From the NCBI GenBank assembly GCA_023475835.1, contig JAMCVM010000195.1, positions 1-64,000 on the forward strand: a DNA stretch of 64,000 nucleotides, given 5' to 3'. The stretch is from Bacillota bacterium (GTDB taxonomy: Bacteria > Bacillota > Sulfobacillia > Sulfobacillales > Sulfobacillaceae). The translations under genes were made by a program, and so were the position numbers. Positions 16,920 to 25,242 of the stretch are shown here, piece after piece (position 1 is the stretch's first letter; each line of letters starts with the position of its first letter). Below the pieces are notes generated by a model. That model was not told the DNA's origin. It ran no database searches and was given only the letters and a program-made list of their open reading frames with translations.

Positions 16920-19082
16920 TTGACGGTCGCAGAAATTGTAGAACAATTGGGGTATCATGGCGAGCCTCAAGAAGTGGAACGCGTGCGCAAGGCGGTAGAG
17001 TTTGCGCAACAAGCCCACGAAGGTCAGTCGCGGGCGTCAGGTGAGCCCTACGTTGCCCATCCTTTGGCCGTTGCCTCCATTTTGGTGGAGTTGCATCTCG
17101 ACAGCGAAACCATTGTGGCCGCAATGTTGCATGACGTCGTCGAAGATACCTCCTACACATTGGCCGACATTGAGGCTGAATTTGGTCCGACCGTCGCGCT
17201 ATTGGTGGATGGGGTCACTAAGTTGGATCGGTTGGAAGTGAGAACTCGCGAAGAAGAACAAGCCGAGAATCTTCGCAAGATGTTTTTGGCGATGGCTAAA
17301 GACATCCGGGTCATCTTAATTAAACTGGCGGATCGACTGCACAACATGCGCACGCTCAAACATTTGACCGCTGATCGAGTCCAACGGATTGCCAAAGAGA
17401 CCATGGAAATATACGCGCCCTTGGCGCACCGGTTGGGTATTTTTCGGATCAAATGGGAATTGGAAGATTTGGCTTTTTTGCATTTAGACCCCGAGGCCTA
17501 TCAACGAACGAAAGAATTGGTGGCGAAAAAAAGACTTGAACGCGAGGCGGCGGTCGAAGGCGTCATCCAAGATATCACCGAGCGGACATTGCTCGCTGGC
17601 ATCGAATCCGAAGTGTCAGGACGGGCCAAACATCTGTACAGCATTTATCAAAAATTGGAGAAGGGCAAAGACTTCAGCCAGATATTCGACCTAGTCGCAG
17701 TCCGTGTGCTCGTCGAATCGGTCAAGGACTGTTATGGGGTTTTGGGCCTCGTCCATTCGTTGTGGAAGCCGGTACCCGGCCGTTTTAAAGACTATATTGC
17801 CATGCCCAAATCGAACTTGTATCAAAGTTTGCACACTACGGTTATTGGCCCCGAAGGGGATCCCATTGAAGTGCAAATCCGCACTTTTGCCATGCATCAC
17901 ACGGCTGAGTTTGGAATTGCAGCGCATTGGCGCTACAAAGAAGGTTCGGGGAAAAGTGATCCCGATTTCGACCAAAAACTTGCCTGGCTCCGGCAATTGT
18001 TGGAATGGCAGCGAGACATGGGCGATGCTCAGGAATTCTTGGAGACCTTGCGGGTCGATCTGTTTTCCGACGAAGTCTTTGTCTTTACCCCGCGGGGAGC
18101 GGTGATCGGTCTACCGGCAGGCGCTACCCCCGTCGATTTTGCTTATCGGATTCACACCGATATCGGGCACCATTGTGTGGGCGCTAAGGTCAACGGGCGT
18201 ATTGCCACGCTGAACTCAGTATTGCAAAACGGGGACATTGTGGAGGTCCTGGTCAATCGCGGCTCGGCTGGGCCCAGTGCCGACTGGCTCCAGTTTGTGC
18301 GCACGTCTCAGGCTAAGAACCGGATTCGACAATGGCTGCGCAAAGAACATCGGCAAGAGCATATCGCTCGCGGACGCGACATGCTCGACCGTGAAATCCG
18401 GCGGGCAGGCTTAACTTTGGCCAATGATCGGCTGCAAGAGTTGGTAAAGAAGGTAGGCTACGGAACCTCCGATGATCTGGCCATCCAGATTAGCGACGGG
18501 AGCGTCAACCCAGTGCAGGCGGTAGGTCGGATCAAAGACGAGGTCACTGCCCAAATGAATGCACGCGGGGCCTCGATGATTCCGATTAAAACAGGGACCA
18601 GCCGAAAACATCACGAGTCCGATTCACCTTCAGAGGTTCTAGTTCGCGATCAGGGCCGAATGTTAACCCACCTAGCCCGCTGTTGCCAGCCCGTGCCTGG
18701 TGATCCTATTATCGGATATTTGACTCGAGGTCGCGGGGTCACGGTGCATCGCATCGATTGTCCCAATGAGCGGGAAGTCAGTCGTGATCCCGAACGACTA
18801 ATCGACGTCAGTTGGGACTCTGCCGAAGCGGAACTGTCGCCGCATCCGGTGGAACTTGCGGTATACGCATGGGATCGAGCGGGACTGTTGGCCGATGTAG
18901 CCAACGTGGTGGCCGACTCCAATATCATTTCGGCCAAAGCTCGCGGCTTTCGGGACCGAACCGCGGTGGTCAATGTCCGTTTTGAAGTACGCAATCTTAG
19001 TCAATTAAACCAAATCATTCGCCGACTCGAATCGCTCGCCTTTGTGCAACAAGTTCGACGAGTCAGCCGAGAACGGAGTTAA
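16920..19082 (+). CDS. relA: Bifunctional (p)ppGpp synthetase/hydrolase (Rel)
   Basis: Makes and degrades the stringent alarmone. Domains in the 720-aa protein: an HD hydrolase domain with H-D at 71-72 followed by VVEDT; a synthetase domain with GRAKHLYSIYQKL, RFKDYIAMPKSNLYQSLHT; a TGS domain beginning VFVFTPRGAVIGLPAGATPVDFAY; a Cys-containing conserved segment (LARCCQPVPGD); and a C-terminal ACT domain. All catalytic motifs look intact, so it should be bifunctional. It starts at TTG, with a strong AAAGGAGGT 6-7 nt upstream. Confidence 0.95.
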   Translation: MTVAEIVEQLGYHGEPQEVERVRKAVEFAQQAHEGQSRASGEPYVAHPLAVASILVELHLDSETIVAAMLHDVVEDTSYTLADIEAEFGPTVALLVDGVTKLDRLEVRTREEEQAENLRKMFLAMAKDIRVILIKLADRLHNMRTLKHLTADRVQRIAKETMEIYAPLAHRLGIFRIKWELEDLAFLHLDPEAYQRTKELVAKKRLEREAAVEGVIQDITERTLLAGIESEVSGRAKHLYSIYQKLEKGKDFSQIFDLVAVRVLVESVKDCYGVLGLVHSLWKPVPGRFKDYIAMPKSNLYQSLHTTVIGPEGDPIEVQIRTFAMHHTAEFGIAAHWRYKEGSGKSDPDFDQKLAWLRQLLEWQRDMGDAQEFLETLRVDLFSDEVFVFTPRGAVIGLPAGATPVDFAYRIHTDIGHHCVGAKVNGRIATLNSVLQNGDIVEVLVNRGSAGPSADWLQFVRTSQAKNRIRQWLRKEHRQEHIARGRDMLDREIRRAGLTLANDRLQELVKKVGYGTSDDLAIQISDGSVNPVQAVGRIKDEVTAQMNARGASMIPIKTGTSRKHHESDSPSEVLVRDQGRMLTHLARCCQPVPGDPIIGYLTRGRGVTVHRIDCPNEREVSRDPERLIDVSWDSAEAELSPHPVELAVYAWDRAGLLADVANVVADSNIISAKARGFRDRTAVVNVRFEVRNLSQLNQIIRRLESLAFVQQVRRVSRERS

Positions 19083-19085
19083 GCG

Positions 19086-19559
19086 ATGCGCTGCCTCATT
19101 CAGCGGGTTAGCCGGGCGGAAGTCGCTGTCCGAGGGCAGCCGAGCGGGGCGATTGGTTCTGGTCTAGTCGTCTTAGTAGGCTTTGCGCAGGCTGACGGGG
19201 CGCCGGAGATCGCCTGGATGGCGGATAAATTGGTCCATCTCCGAGTTTTTAGCAGCGACCTCACGACAGGCGAAAGGAACTTATTGGAGGTCGGCGGGGA
19301 ATTGTTGATTGTGTCTCAATTTACCCTGTACGCCGACGTTCGTCAGGGAAGACGTCCGGATTTTTCGCGGGCCTTAAAGAAATCGAGGGCCCAGCAGCTA
19401 TACGATCAATTTTTGAGCTCGTTTGAGCCTTACGCCATCCATCCTCAATCCGGTGTTTTTGGCAGTGAGATGGAACTGACCCTAATCAATTCGGGGCCCT
19501 TCACCTTGTGGGTGGAGCGGGAGCCCGAACCAAAAGGAGAGAGTACCGCTGCGTACTGA
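19086..19559 (+). CDS. dtd: D-aminoacyl-tRNA deacylase
   Basis: Removes D-amino acids mischarged on tRNA. The 157-aa protein has the N-terminal MRCLIQRVSRAEV, the catalytic SQFTLYAD motif (about 77-84) and the C-terminal NSGPFT (usually N-x-GPVT). It starts 3 nt after the rel stop. Its last codons carry the ribosome binding site (AAAAGGAG) and probable start of hisS. Confidence 0.95.
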   Translation: MRCLIQRVSRAEVAVRGQPSGAIGSGLVVLVGFAQADGAPEIAWMADKLVHLRVFSSDLTTGERNLLEVGGELLIVSQFTLYADVRQGRRPDFSRALKKSRAQQLYDQFLSSFEPYAIHPQSGVFGSEMELTLINSGPFTLWVEREPEPKGESTAAY

Positions 19560-20802
19560 TCTAAAACGTCCTCGAGGCACTCAAGATCTGTTAGCTCCGG
19601 AGTCTTTGCGACTCGAGCGACTCAGACGCTTAGCTTTTGATACGGCTCGAGAATATGGATTTGATCCCATTGAGACCCCGATCTTTGAACAATCCGCGGT
19701 GTTTTTGAAAGTCGGGGAAAGTACGGATGTCGTTCAGCATGAGCGCTACACCTTCACCGACGTGGGCGGGGTAGACCTCACGCTGAGGCCTGAGGGCACT
19801 GCCGCGATCGCGCGAGCGTATGTGGAGAACGGATTATTTAACGCTCCGCAACCGGTCCGTCTGTTTTATTGGGGCCCAATGTTCCGCCGCGAGCGGCCAC
19901 AGGCCTTAAGATATCGCCAACATACCCAATTTGGCGCAGAATTGTTTGGATCGGAAGAGCCCAGCGCAGATGCGGAGATTATGTTGCTGTCAACCGCCGT
20001 AGTCGCCAAGGCGGGGCTGGTCGACCCGGTTATTCGAGTCAATTCGCTAGGCTGTTCGCTCTGTCGGCCCACCTATCGCGCGGCCTTAGTGGAATATTAT
20101 CAGCCCTTGCGCGACGCGATCTGTGAAGACTGCCAACGCCGCCTAACGCAGAATCCGCTTAGGCTCTTAGACTGCAAGGTGGACCAGCGCGCGCGGGAGC
20201 AAGCTCCCGACATTGCTCAATACTGGTGCGACGACTGTCGACAACACTTTGAGACTGTGATCAGCATGGTGCAGAGCACCGGACGTGCGATTGATCGGGA
20301 TCCCTACTTGGTGCGAGGATTCGACTATTATACGCGCACAGTATTCGAGGTGGGGCATCCGGAATTGGGTACAAATGTGGCGCTTTTTGGCGGAGGCCGC
20401 TACGACGGGTTGGTCGCTTCTTTGGACGGACCTTCGGTGCCTGGAGTAGGGTTCGGCATCGGCTCTGAGCGCCTTTTGTCCGCGCTAGGCGAGCGGTTCA
20501 TGGCCGTATCCAGTCCCTCGTATTATGTGGCCGCCGTCCCCGGTCACCATCAGGCTGCCTTCGGTTTAGTGGAAGAGTTGAGGCGCCGAGGTGTAACCTG
20601 CTATGTCGATCTGCTTAGCCGAAGTTTAAAGGCCCAAATTCGTGACGCCAACCGTCGATCGGATCGGGTGATCATTGTCGGCGGAAGGGAATGGGACCAA
20701 GGGCTAGTGACTTTAAAGTATCTAAATACGGGTGAACAGGAAGCGGTTTCCCGGGAACCAGACCAATTAGCTCGACGATTAAACCCGGTTCCGTCCGCTT
20801 AG
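19549..20802 (+). CDS. hisS: Histidyl-tRNA synthetase, probable CTG start
   Basis: A class II synthetase that charges tRNA-His. The 417-aa product has the N-terminal PRGTQD motif, motif 2 in the LRPEGTAAIARAY/FRRERPQALRYRQH region, the HisRS signature LVRGFDYYTRTVFE, and an anticodon-binding C-terminus. The first ATG/GTG/TTG in frame (TTG, 19606) would delete the conserved RGTQD segment, which is encoded in the same open frame upstream. The only plausible start there is CTG at 19549, 9 nt after AAGGAG, overlapping dtd by 11 bp. The start codon is inference; the homology upstream of 19606 is seen directly. Confidence 0.9.
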   Translation: MRTDLKRPRGTQDLLAPESLRLERLRRLAFDTAREYGFDPIETPIFEQSAVFLKVGESTDVVQHERYTFTDVGGVDLTLRPEGTAAIARAYVENGLFNAPQPVRLFYWGPMFRRERPQALRYRQHTQFGAELFGSEEPSADAEIMLLSTAVVAKAGLVDPVIRVNSLGCSLCRPTYRAALVEYYQPLRDAICEDCQRRLTQNPLRLLDCKVDQRAREQAPDIAQYWCDDCRQHFETVISMVQSTGRAIDRDPYLVRGFDYYTRTVFEVGHPELGTNVALFGGGRYDGLVASLDGPSVPGVGFGIGSERLLSALGERFMAVSSPSYYVAAVPGHHQAAFGLVEELRRRGVTCYVDLLSRSLKAQIRDANRRSDRVIIVGGREWDQGLVTLKYLNTGEQEAVSREPDQLARRLNPVPSA

Positions 20803-20896
20803 GGCACGAAGACCAGTAACACTTGAGCCGGGCCAACTAATGACAAATCACCCAATCTGGGAGAACGACTTCGGGAGCAGAGGAGAGAGGGACCAA

Positions 20897-22630
20897 ATGT
20901 ATCGAACCCATTACGCCAATCAAATCGATAAGGGTCTAGAGAACCAGGAGGTGGAAATCGCCGGATGGGTGCACCGTCGGCGCGACCATGGCGGCATCAT
21001 TTTTCTTGACCTTAGAGACCGGACCGGCTTAGTCCAAGTGGTCGTCGAGCCCACTCAGGGTGATTTGTTCGTCGAGGCCGATCACTTGCGCCCGGAATAC
21101 GTGATCTCGGTCTTAGGAAGCGTTCGCCTCCGTCCGAAAGGCATGACCAACCCCGATCTTTATTCGGGAGAAGTGGAGGTTGTACCGCTTCGGCTCGACG
21201 TGCTCGCCGAATCGAAGGTGCCCCCCTTTACTTTGCAGGATGCGGACAGCGTTGACGAACTGTTGCGTCTAAAATATCGATACCTGGATTTACGCCGCCC
21301 TAGTCTACTGAAAAACTTTGAATTGCGCGATCGGGTCGTCTGGTCGGTGCGAGAGTTTTTCCATCAGCACCACTTTCTGGATGTTGAGACGCCTCAATTA
21401 GCTCGGTCCACGCCCGAAGGCGCCCGCGACTTTTTGGTGCCTAGCAGAACGCAACCGGGAAGCTTTTATGCTTTGCCCCAGAGTCCTCAAATCTTTAAAC
21501 AATTGCTCATGGTCGCTGGATTCGACCGTTATTATCAAATTGCCAAGGTCTTTCGGGACGAAGACCTTCGCGCGGATCGACAACCCGAGTTCACCCAGGT
21601 CGATGTTGAGATGGCCTTTGTCAGCCAGGACGATGTCTTACAGTTAATGGAAACCATGATCCGCTACGTCTTTTCCCAGACGATGGCCGTTGATCTCGAC
21701 CCTTTTCCTCGCTTAACGTGGCAGCAGGCGATGGACAGGTACGGTAGCGACAAACCCGATTTGCGCGCAGGAGAGGCATTGATCCATCTGACCGACACAG
21801 TGCGCGATAGCACCTTCCCTGTGTTTTCGGCAGCGGAGACCGTGGTCGGGGTGGTCGTGCGCGGGCCTAACCCGAGTCGCAAGCAACTAGATGAGATGCT
21901 CAGAGGGGCTAAAGACTTGGGCGCCGCCGGGTTGATCTGGTTAGTGCAAGGAACGGATTCGGTCCGCACCAACGTCAAGGCCTTAGGTGATGAACTCTTG
22001 ACGGTCCTGGCAAAAACCGCCAACTTGGCCGTCGGAGACGTATTGTTTGTGCTGGCTGGGAATCGCGACGAGACTTTATCCCTGGCGGGCCAATTGAGAT
22101 TGCTGGCTGCTCAACAGTTTTCGAAAATGGACTCGGGATGGAAATTTCTTTGGGTCACCGACTTCCCCTTGTTTGAGTGGTCCGACGACCAGGGTCGCAT
22201 CGTGTCAGCGCACCATCCCTTCACAATGCCCCACGGAGAGGACTGGGAACGCATCGCCAGCGACCCCCTATCGGTGCGTTCCCAGGCATACGACGTCGTC
22301 TTAAACGGCGTAGAGTTGGCTTCGGGAAGCGTTCGTATTCATCGTCCCGATTGGCAGCGCCAAATTTTTGGCGTCTTGGGTCTGAGCCAAGACGAAATCA
22401 ACACCAAATTCGGATTTTTAGTTGACGCCTTTCAATATGGCGCCCCACCGCACGCTGGTATTGCCTTCGGCATCGACCGGTTGATTATGCTGATGGCCGG
22501 AGCGAAGAGTCTTCGCGAAGTCATTGCATTTCCCAAAACCGCCAAAGGCTCCGATCCCCTCATGGACGCCCCGAGTCCGGTTGATTCCACTCAACTGCAT
22601 GAACTTGGCTTAAAACTGGACACTCCCTAG
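20897..22630 (+). CDS. aspS: Aspartyl-tRNA synthetase
   Basis: A bacterial-type class II synthetase of 577 aa. It has an N-terminal OB anticodon domain (VEIAGWVHRRRDHGGIIFLDLRDR), class II motif 2 (FRDEDLRADRQPEFTQVDVEM), the bacterial GAD insertion, and motif 3 GIAFGIDRLIMLM near the end. I start at the ATG giving MYRTHYANQ, which matches family N-termini; an in-frame codon 57 nt upstream would add an unrelated leader. The 94-nt gap after hisS has no T-box. Whether it also charges tRNA-Asn cannot be decided here. Confidence 0.94.
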   Translation: MYRTHYANQIDKGLENQEVEIAGWVHRRRDHGGIIFLDLRDRTGLVQVVVEPTQGDLFVEADHLRPEYVISVLGSVRLRPKGMTNPDLYSGEVEVVPLRLDVLAESKVPPFTLQDADSVDELLRLKYRYLDLRRPSLLKNFELRDRVVWSVREFFHQHHFLDVETPQLARSTPEGARDFLVPSRTQPGSFYALPQSPQIFKQLLMVAGFDRYYQIAKVFRDEDLRADRQPEFTQVDVEMAFVSQDDVLQLMETMIRYVFSQTMAVDLDPFPRLTWQQAMDRYGSDKPDLRAGEALIHLTDTVRDSTFPVFSAAETVVGVVVRGPNPSRKQLDEMLRGAKDLGAAGLIWLVQGTDSVRTNVKALGDELLTVLAKTANLAVGDVLFVLAGNRDETLSLAGQLRLLAAQQFSKMDSGWKFLWVTDFPLFEWSDDQGRIVSAHHPFTMPHGEDWERIASDPLSVRSQAYDVVLNGVELASGSVRIHRPDWQRQIFGVLGLSQDEINTKFGFLVDAFQYGAPPHAGIAFGIDRLIMLMAGAKSLREVIAFPKTAKGSDPLMDAPSPVDSTQLHELGLKLDTP

Positions 22631-22739
22631 CACTGGCCACAAATCGCTAAGCCCAAGGCTGTCCTTCGACCACACCAGCCAAGCACTGGAATGGGTGGGG
22701 CGTGAAGACAGCTCTTGGGACCAGCGAGGCGGTTAGCCG

Positions 22740-23072
22740 TTAGCGCACGGCGGTGGGGATAAAAAGGTCGATGATACCGATCACGAATGCGGCCATCAGC
22801 GCTCCCAGAATCGTGACGTGTAGACCTGGCACGACCAATTGCGCCATGTAAATCACCGCGGCCGAAATCAAAAACCCGACGACCCCACGGCCGTATGGGG
22901 AAACGCCCTTGCCAAAGAGCGATTCTAAAATGTACCCTGCCACGGCGATGACTACGGCCGCCAAAAGGGCAGACCACAAGCCGATGTGCGAAAATCCTGG
23001 AACCACATAACCGATGAGCATCAGCACCAAGGCAGACACAATAAAACGAACCGCGGTTCCTAAAATATTCAT
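22740..23072 (-). CDS. Phage-holin-4-like small membrane protein
   Basis: A 110-aa protein with four hydrophobic segments, resembling the YvlD/phage holin family 4 group found in many non-phage bacterial genomes: MNILGTAVRFIVSALVLMLIGYVVPGF, a middle GVVGFLISAAVIYMAQLVVPGL, and a C-terminal GALMAAFVIGIIDLFIP. Its role is unknown; nothing phage-like is nearby. The ATG has AAGGAGAG 8 nt upstream. It is convergent with aspS. Confidence 0.75.
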   Translation of the reverse strand: MNILGTAVRFIVSALVLMLIGYVVPGFSHIGLWSALLAAVVIAVAGYILESLFGKGVSPYGRGVVGFLISAAVIYMAQLVVPGLHVTILGALMAAFVIGIIDLFIPTAVR

Positions 23073-23263
23073 CGATCGTCTCTCCTTTCTTGACTAGTGT
23101 GTTGGCTCTCATCAAAAAATATCCCTTATAGTTTCGGTCCTTCGGAGCACACTGGAGGTGGGGTGAAAAGCGCGACATTACCGCCCGTCGCCTCCCAATC
23201 TTCACCGCAAGTCAACCGTTCTCTTAGCGGCTTCGTCTGGTAATTGACCGAGGAGGGGTTGGA

Positions 23264-23518
23264 ATGGCCAAGGAAGTGCCATCGTCGTTTCAAGATTTGA
23301 AGTCGAAGGTACGGGAACGACTGCAAAACGGATCCAACGATGTCCATTCCGACATCATCGAAATGGGTGATGCCATGCTGCAGTCGGGTGTTGAGCCGCA
23401 ATCGGCCCAAGATCGACTGGCCAAGCATGTCTGGCAGGCTGCCGGGCCCAAGCAAAAGAAGGCTCTGGCGCATATGGTGACGGACATGGCCAAGGAGGAG
23501 GACCAAAACCTCCAGTAA
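23264..23518 (+). CDS. DUF3243-family small protein (84 aa)
   Basis: An uncharacterised cytosolic protein. The alignment by eye with the Firmicutes DUF3243 group (YmfJ-like) is good in the core: IIEMGDAMLQSGVEPQSAQDRLAKHVWQAAGPKQKKALAHMV, matching the family's GD-x-L...V-x-P-x-N-x-E-E-R-L-L-x-x-L-W and late L-A-x-M. It is helical and hydrophilic with no membrane segment. ATG with GAGGAGGGG upstream. A perfect 16-bp hairpin begins 12 nt after its stop. Confidence 0.7.
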   Translation: MAKEVPSSFQDLKSKVRERLQNGSNDVHSDIIEMGDAMLQSGVEPQSAQDRLAKHVWQAAGPKQKKALAHMVTDMAKEEDQNLQ

Positions 23519-23530
23519 GTAGTGCTTCGG

Positions 23531-23569
23531 CTTCCTGGGAAAAGACGTAGCATGTCTTTTCCCAGGAAG
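23531..23569 (+). terminator. Perfect 16-bp hairpin after the DUF3243 gene
   Basis: CTTCCTGGGAAAAGAC, a 7-nt loop GTAGCAT, then the exact complement GTCTTTTCCCAGGAAG. There is no T-run after it, so it may be a terminator of atypical form or an RNA-stability/processing element. It ends 10 nt before the -35 box of the 6S RNA promoter. Confidence 0.5.
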
Positions 23570-23579
23570 GATTATCAAG

Positions 23580-23608
23580 TTGCAGTCGCATGCTGTCTGC
23601 CCTATAAT
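23580..23608 (+). promoter_or_regulatory. Sigma-A promoter of 6S RNA
   Basis: TTGCAG (23580-23585) and TATAAT (23603-23608) with 17-nt spacing. The start of transcription would be near the A at 23615. Confidence 0.8.
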
Positions 23609-23614
23609 GAGGCC

Positions 23615-23840
23615 AAGGGACCTGCGGTGTACGCGAATCCGAGCCGATATGTTTTGAGCCAACACCAAAACATAGGGAACCTGATCCCGAGGTTGATGGC
23701 CGTCCAGCCCCCACCAAAAGCGGTGTTGGGGACTTCGAAAATCAACGGGAGGTGCCCACCTGCCCAGCGGCAGGTTCAAAACGTCGGTGAGTTACGGCAC
23801 GGTGGGAACGGAGGACACAGAGCAATCTGTGTCCTCTTTT
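23615..23840 (+). ncRNA. ssrS: 6S RNA (SsrS/BsrA type)
   Basis: A non-coding transcript between a sigma-A promoter and a strong terminator, about 226 nt as primary transcript. It contains GAGCCGATAT in the 5' half and GGTTCAA followed 15 nt later by CGGCA in the 3' half; the same blocks, in the same order, occur in E. coli 6S RNA as I recall it. Several hairpins can form in the middle, including one closed by CCCCACC/GGTGTTGGGG. 6S RNA mimics an open promoter and sequesters sigma-A holoenzyme in stationary phase. The location between aspS and rarA is also what I recall for Firmicutes. Pairing of the two outermost ends is not obvious, so exact ends are uncertain. Confidence 0.8.
23811..23840 (+). 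terminator. Terminator of 6S RNA
   Basis: An 11-bp perfect stem (GAGGACACAGA / TCTGTGTCCTC) with a GCAA tetraloop, followed by TTTT. It separates the 6S RNA from the trxA promoter, which starts 6 nt later. Confidence 0.88.
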
Positions 23841-23846
23841 CGTGGA

Positions 23847-23875
23847 TTGTGTACGCACTACTTCCCTGATATGAT
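23847..23875 (+). promoter_or_regulatory. Sigma-A promoter of trxA
   Basis: TTGTGT and TATGAT with 17-nt spacing, 25 nt before the trxA start codon. Confidence 0.7.
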
Positions 23876-23900
23876 GAAGTTAAATTGGGAGGTAACGTCA

Positions 23901-24221
23901 ATGGCTGATCATGTGGTGGTTGTGAGTCAAGAAAATTTTGGCAGTGTGGTTGAAAATGCGGATGTCCCGGTTGTCGTGGATTTTTGGGCCTCATGGTGCG
24001 TTCCCTGCCGCATGGTCACTCCCTTGCTGGAAGAAATTGCCCAAGAGCAATCCGGCGGAGTCCTCGTGGCTAAAGTGAATGTCGACGAAAATTCTGCTTT
24101 AGCAGAACGCTATGGCGTGCGGAGTATCCCGACGCTTATTCGCTTTGACCATGGCCAAGAAACCAACCGCGTGGTTGGGGCGTTACCAAAAGCGCAATTA
24201 AGTCAGCGACTGGGGCTTTAA
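23901..24221 (+). CDS. trxA: Thioredoxin
   Basis: A 106-aa thiol-disulfide carrier of the cytosol, reduced by TrxB (6.0 kb). The active site is W-C-V-P-C (C33, C36), so the usual Gly is replaced by Val. The cis-Pro loop RSIPT and the GALPKAQL C-terminal segment are present. I start at the ATG behind TTGGGAGG, giving a normal-length protein; the open frame upstream runs into the 6S RNA terminator. The threonine aldolase gene begins 1 nt after the stop. Confidence 0.93.
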   Translation: MADHVVVVSQENFGSVVENADVPVVVDFWASWCVPCRMVTPLLEEIAQEQSGGVLVAKVNVDENSALAERYGVRSIPTLIRFDHGQETNRVVGALPKAQLSQRLGL

Positions 24222-24222
24222 A

Positions 24223-25242
24223 ATGATCGACATCGACCTACGGTCAGACACGGTGACCAAGCCATCTCCGGCCATGCGCCAGGCCATGGCTCAAGCCGAG
24301 GTGGGAGATGATGTCTATGGCGAAGACCCTACGGTCCAACAACTCGAGACCACAGCAGCCATGCTATTGGGCAAGGAAGCGTCATTGTTTGTGCCCAGCG
24401 GAACCATGGCCAATCAAATTGCAATTTTAACCCATACCCATCGCGGCGACGAGATTTTCATTCATCGTGACAGCCATGCCTACTATTATGAGGCCGGTGC
24501 GGCGGCGATGTGGTCGGGTGCCACGTTTAATTTGCTGACCGGACCCGACGGGTATTTTTCGGCGGAAGATCTGGCAGAAGCCGTTCGCCCAGCCAATATC
24601 CACCATCCCCGACCCCAGTTGGTACTTCTCGAAAACACGCACAATCGCGCCGGCGGCGCTGCGATAAGTTTAGACCGGATCCTTTCGGTGAGCCAATGTG
24701 CACACCAACTCGGTCTCAGAGTGCACATCGATGGCGCGAGGCTTTATAACGCATCCATCGCGCTGAACCAGCCGGTAGCGCTTTTGGCAGGCCCGGCAGA
24801 TTCCGTTTCGCTGTGCCTTTCTAAAGGCTTAGGCGCGCCTGTGGGGTCGATCCTCGCCGGCACTCGGTCGTTTGTGGAACAGGCGCGACGGTACCGAAAA
24901 TCCTTAGGTGGGGGAATGCGCCAAGCCGGCATCTTGGCTGCCGCGGGGTTGGTCGCCCTGGAAGAAGGACCAGCGCTCATAGTCGAGGATCATCGCCGCG
25001 CTCGCAAGCTGAAAGTGGCTCTGGAAGCCATGGGATTTGATCTGGTCGTACCCGAAATACCTACGAACATGCTCTTTATCCGCACCGCGGTCCCCGCGGA
25101 AGACCAGATCTTGCAACTCAAGCGCTTGGGGGTGTTGGCGACGCAAATGGGAAGCCAATTAATTCGTCTCGTCACCCATCGCGACCTCAACGAAGCGGCA
25201 ATCGAACGGGCCATTACCATTTTTGGATCGATTGCTCCATGA
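24223..25242 (+). CDS. ltaE: Low-specificity L-threonine aldolase
   Basis: A PLP enzyme that cleaves threonine or allo-threonine to glycine and acetaldehyde. The 339-aa protein opens with [35 protein letters not shown], a family signature. It has the DGARLYNA motif and the PLP lysine in [11 protein letters not shown], followed by the conserved [10 protein letters not shown]. Its end overlaps the start of rarA by 4 nt, so trxA-ltaE-rarA form an operon. Confidence 0.9.
   Translation: MIDIDLRSDTVTKPSPAMRQAMAQAEVGDDVYGEDPTVQQLETTAAMLLGKEASLFVPSGTMANQIAILTHTHRGDEIFIHRDSHAYYYEAGAAAMWSGATFNLLTGPDGYFSAEDLAEAVRPANIHHPRPQLVLLENTHNRAGGAAISLDRILSVSQCAHQLGLRVHIDGARLYNASIALNQPVALLAGPADSVSLCLSKGLGAPVGSILAGTRSFVEQARRYRKSLGGGMRQAGILAAAGLVALEEGPALIVEDHRRARKLKVALEAMGFDLVVPEIPTNMLFIRTAVPAEDQILQLKRLGVLATQMGSQLIRLVTHRDLNEAAIERAITIFGSIAP

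Noticed and set aside
22627-23205. Minus-strand 192-aa frame over the holin-like gene
   Set aside because: Shadow of 22740-23072, which has the ribosome binding site and membrane pattern.
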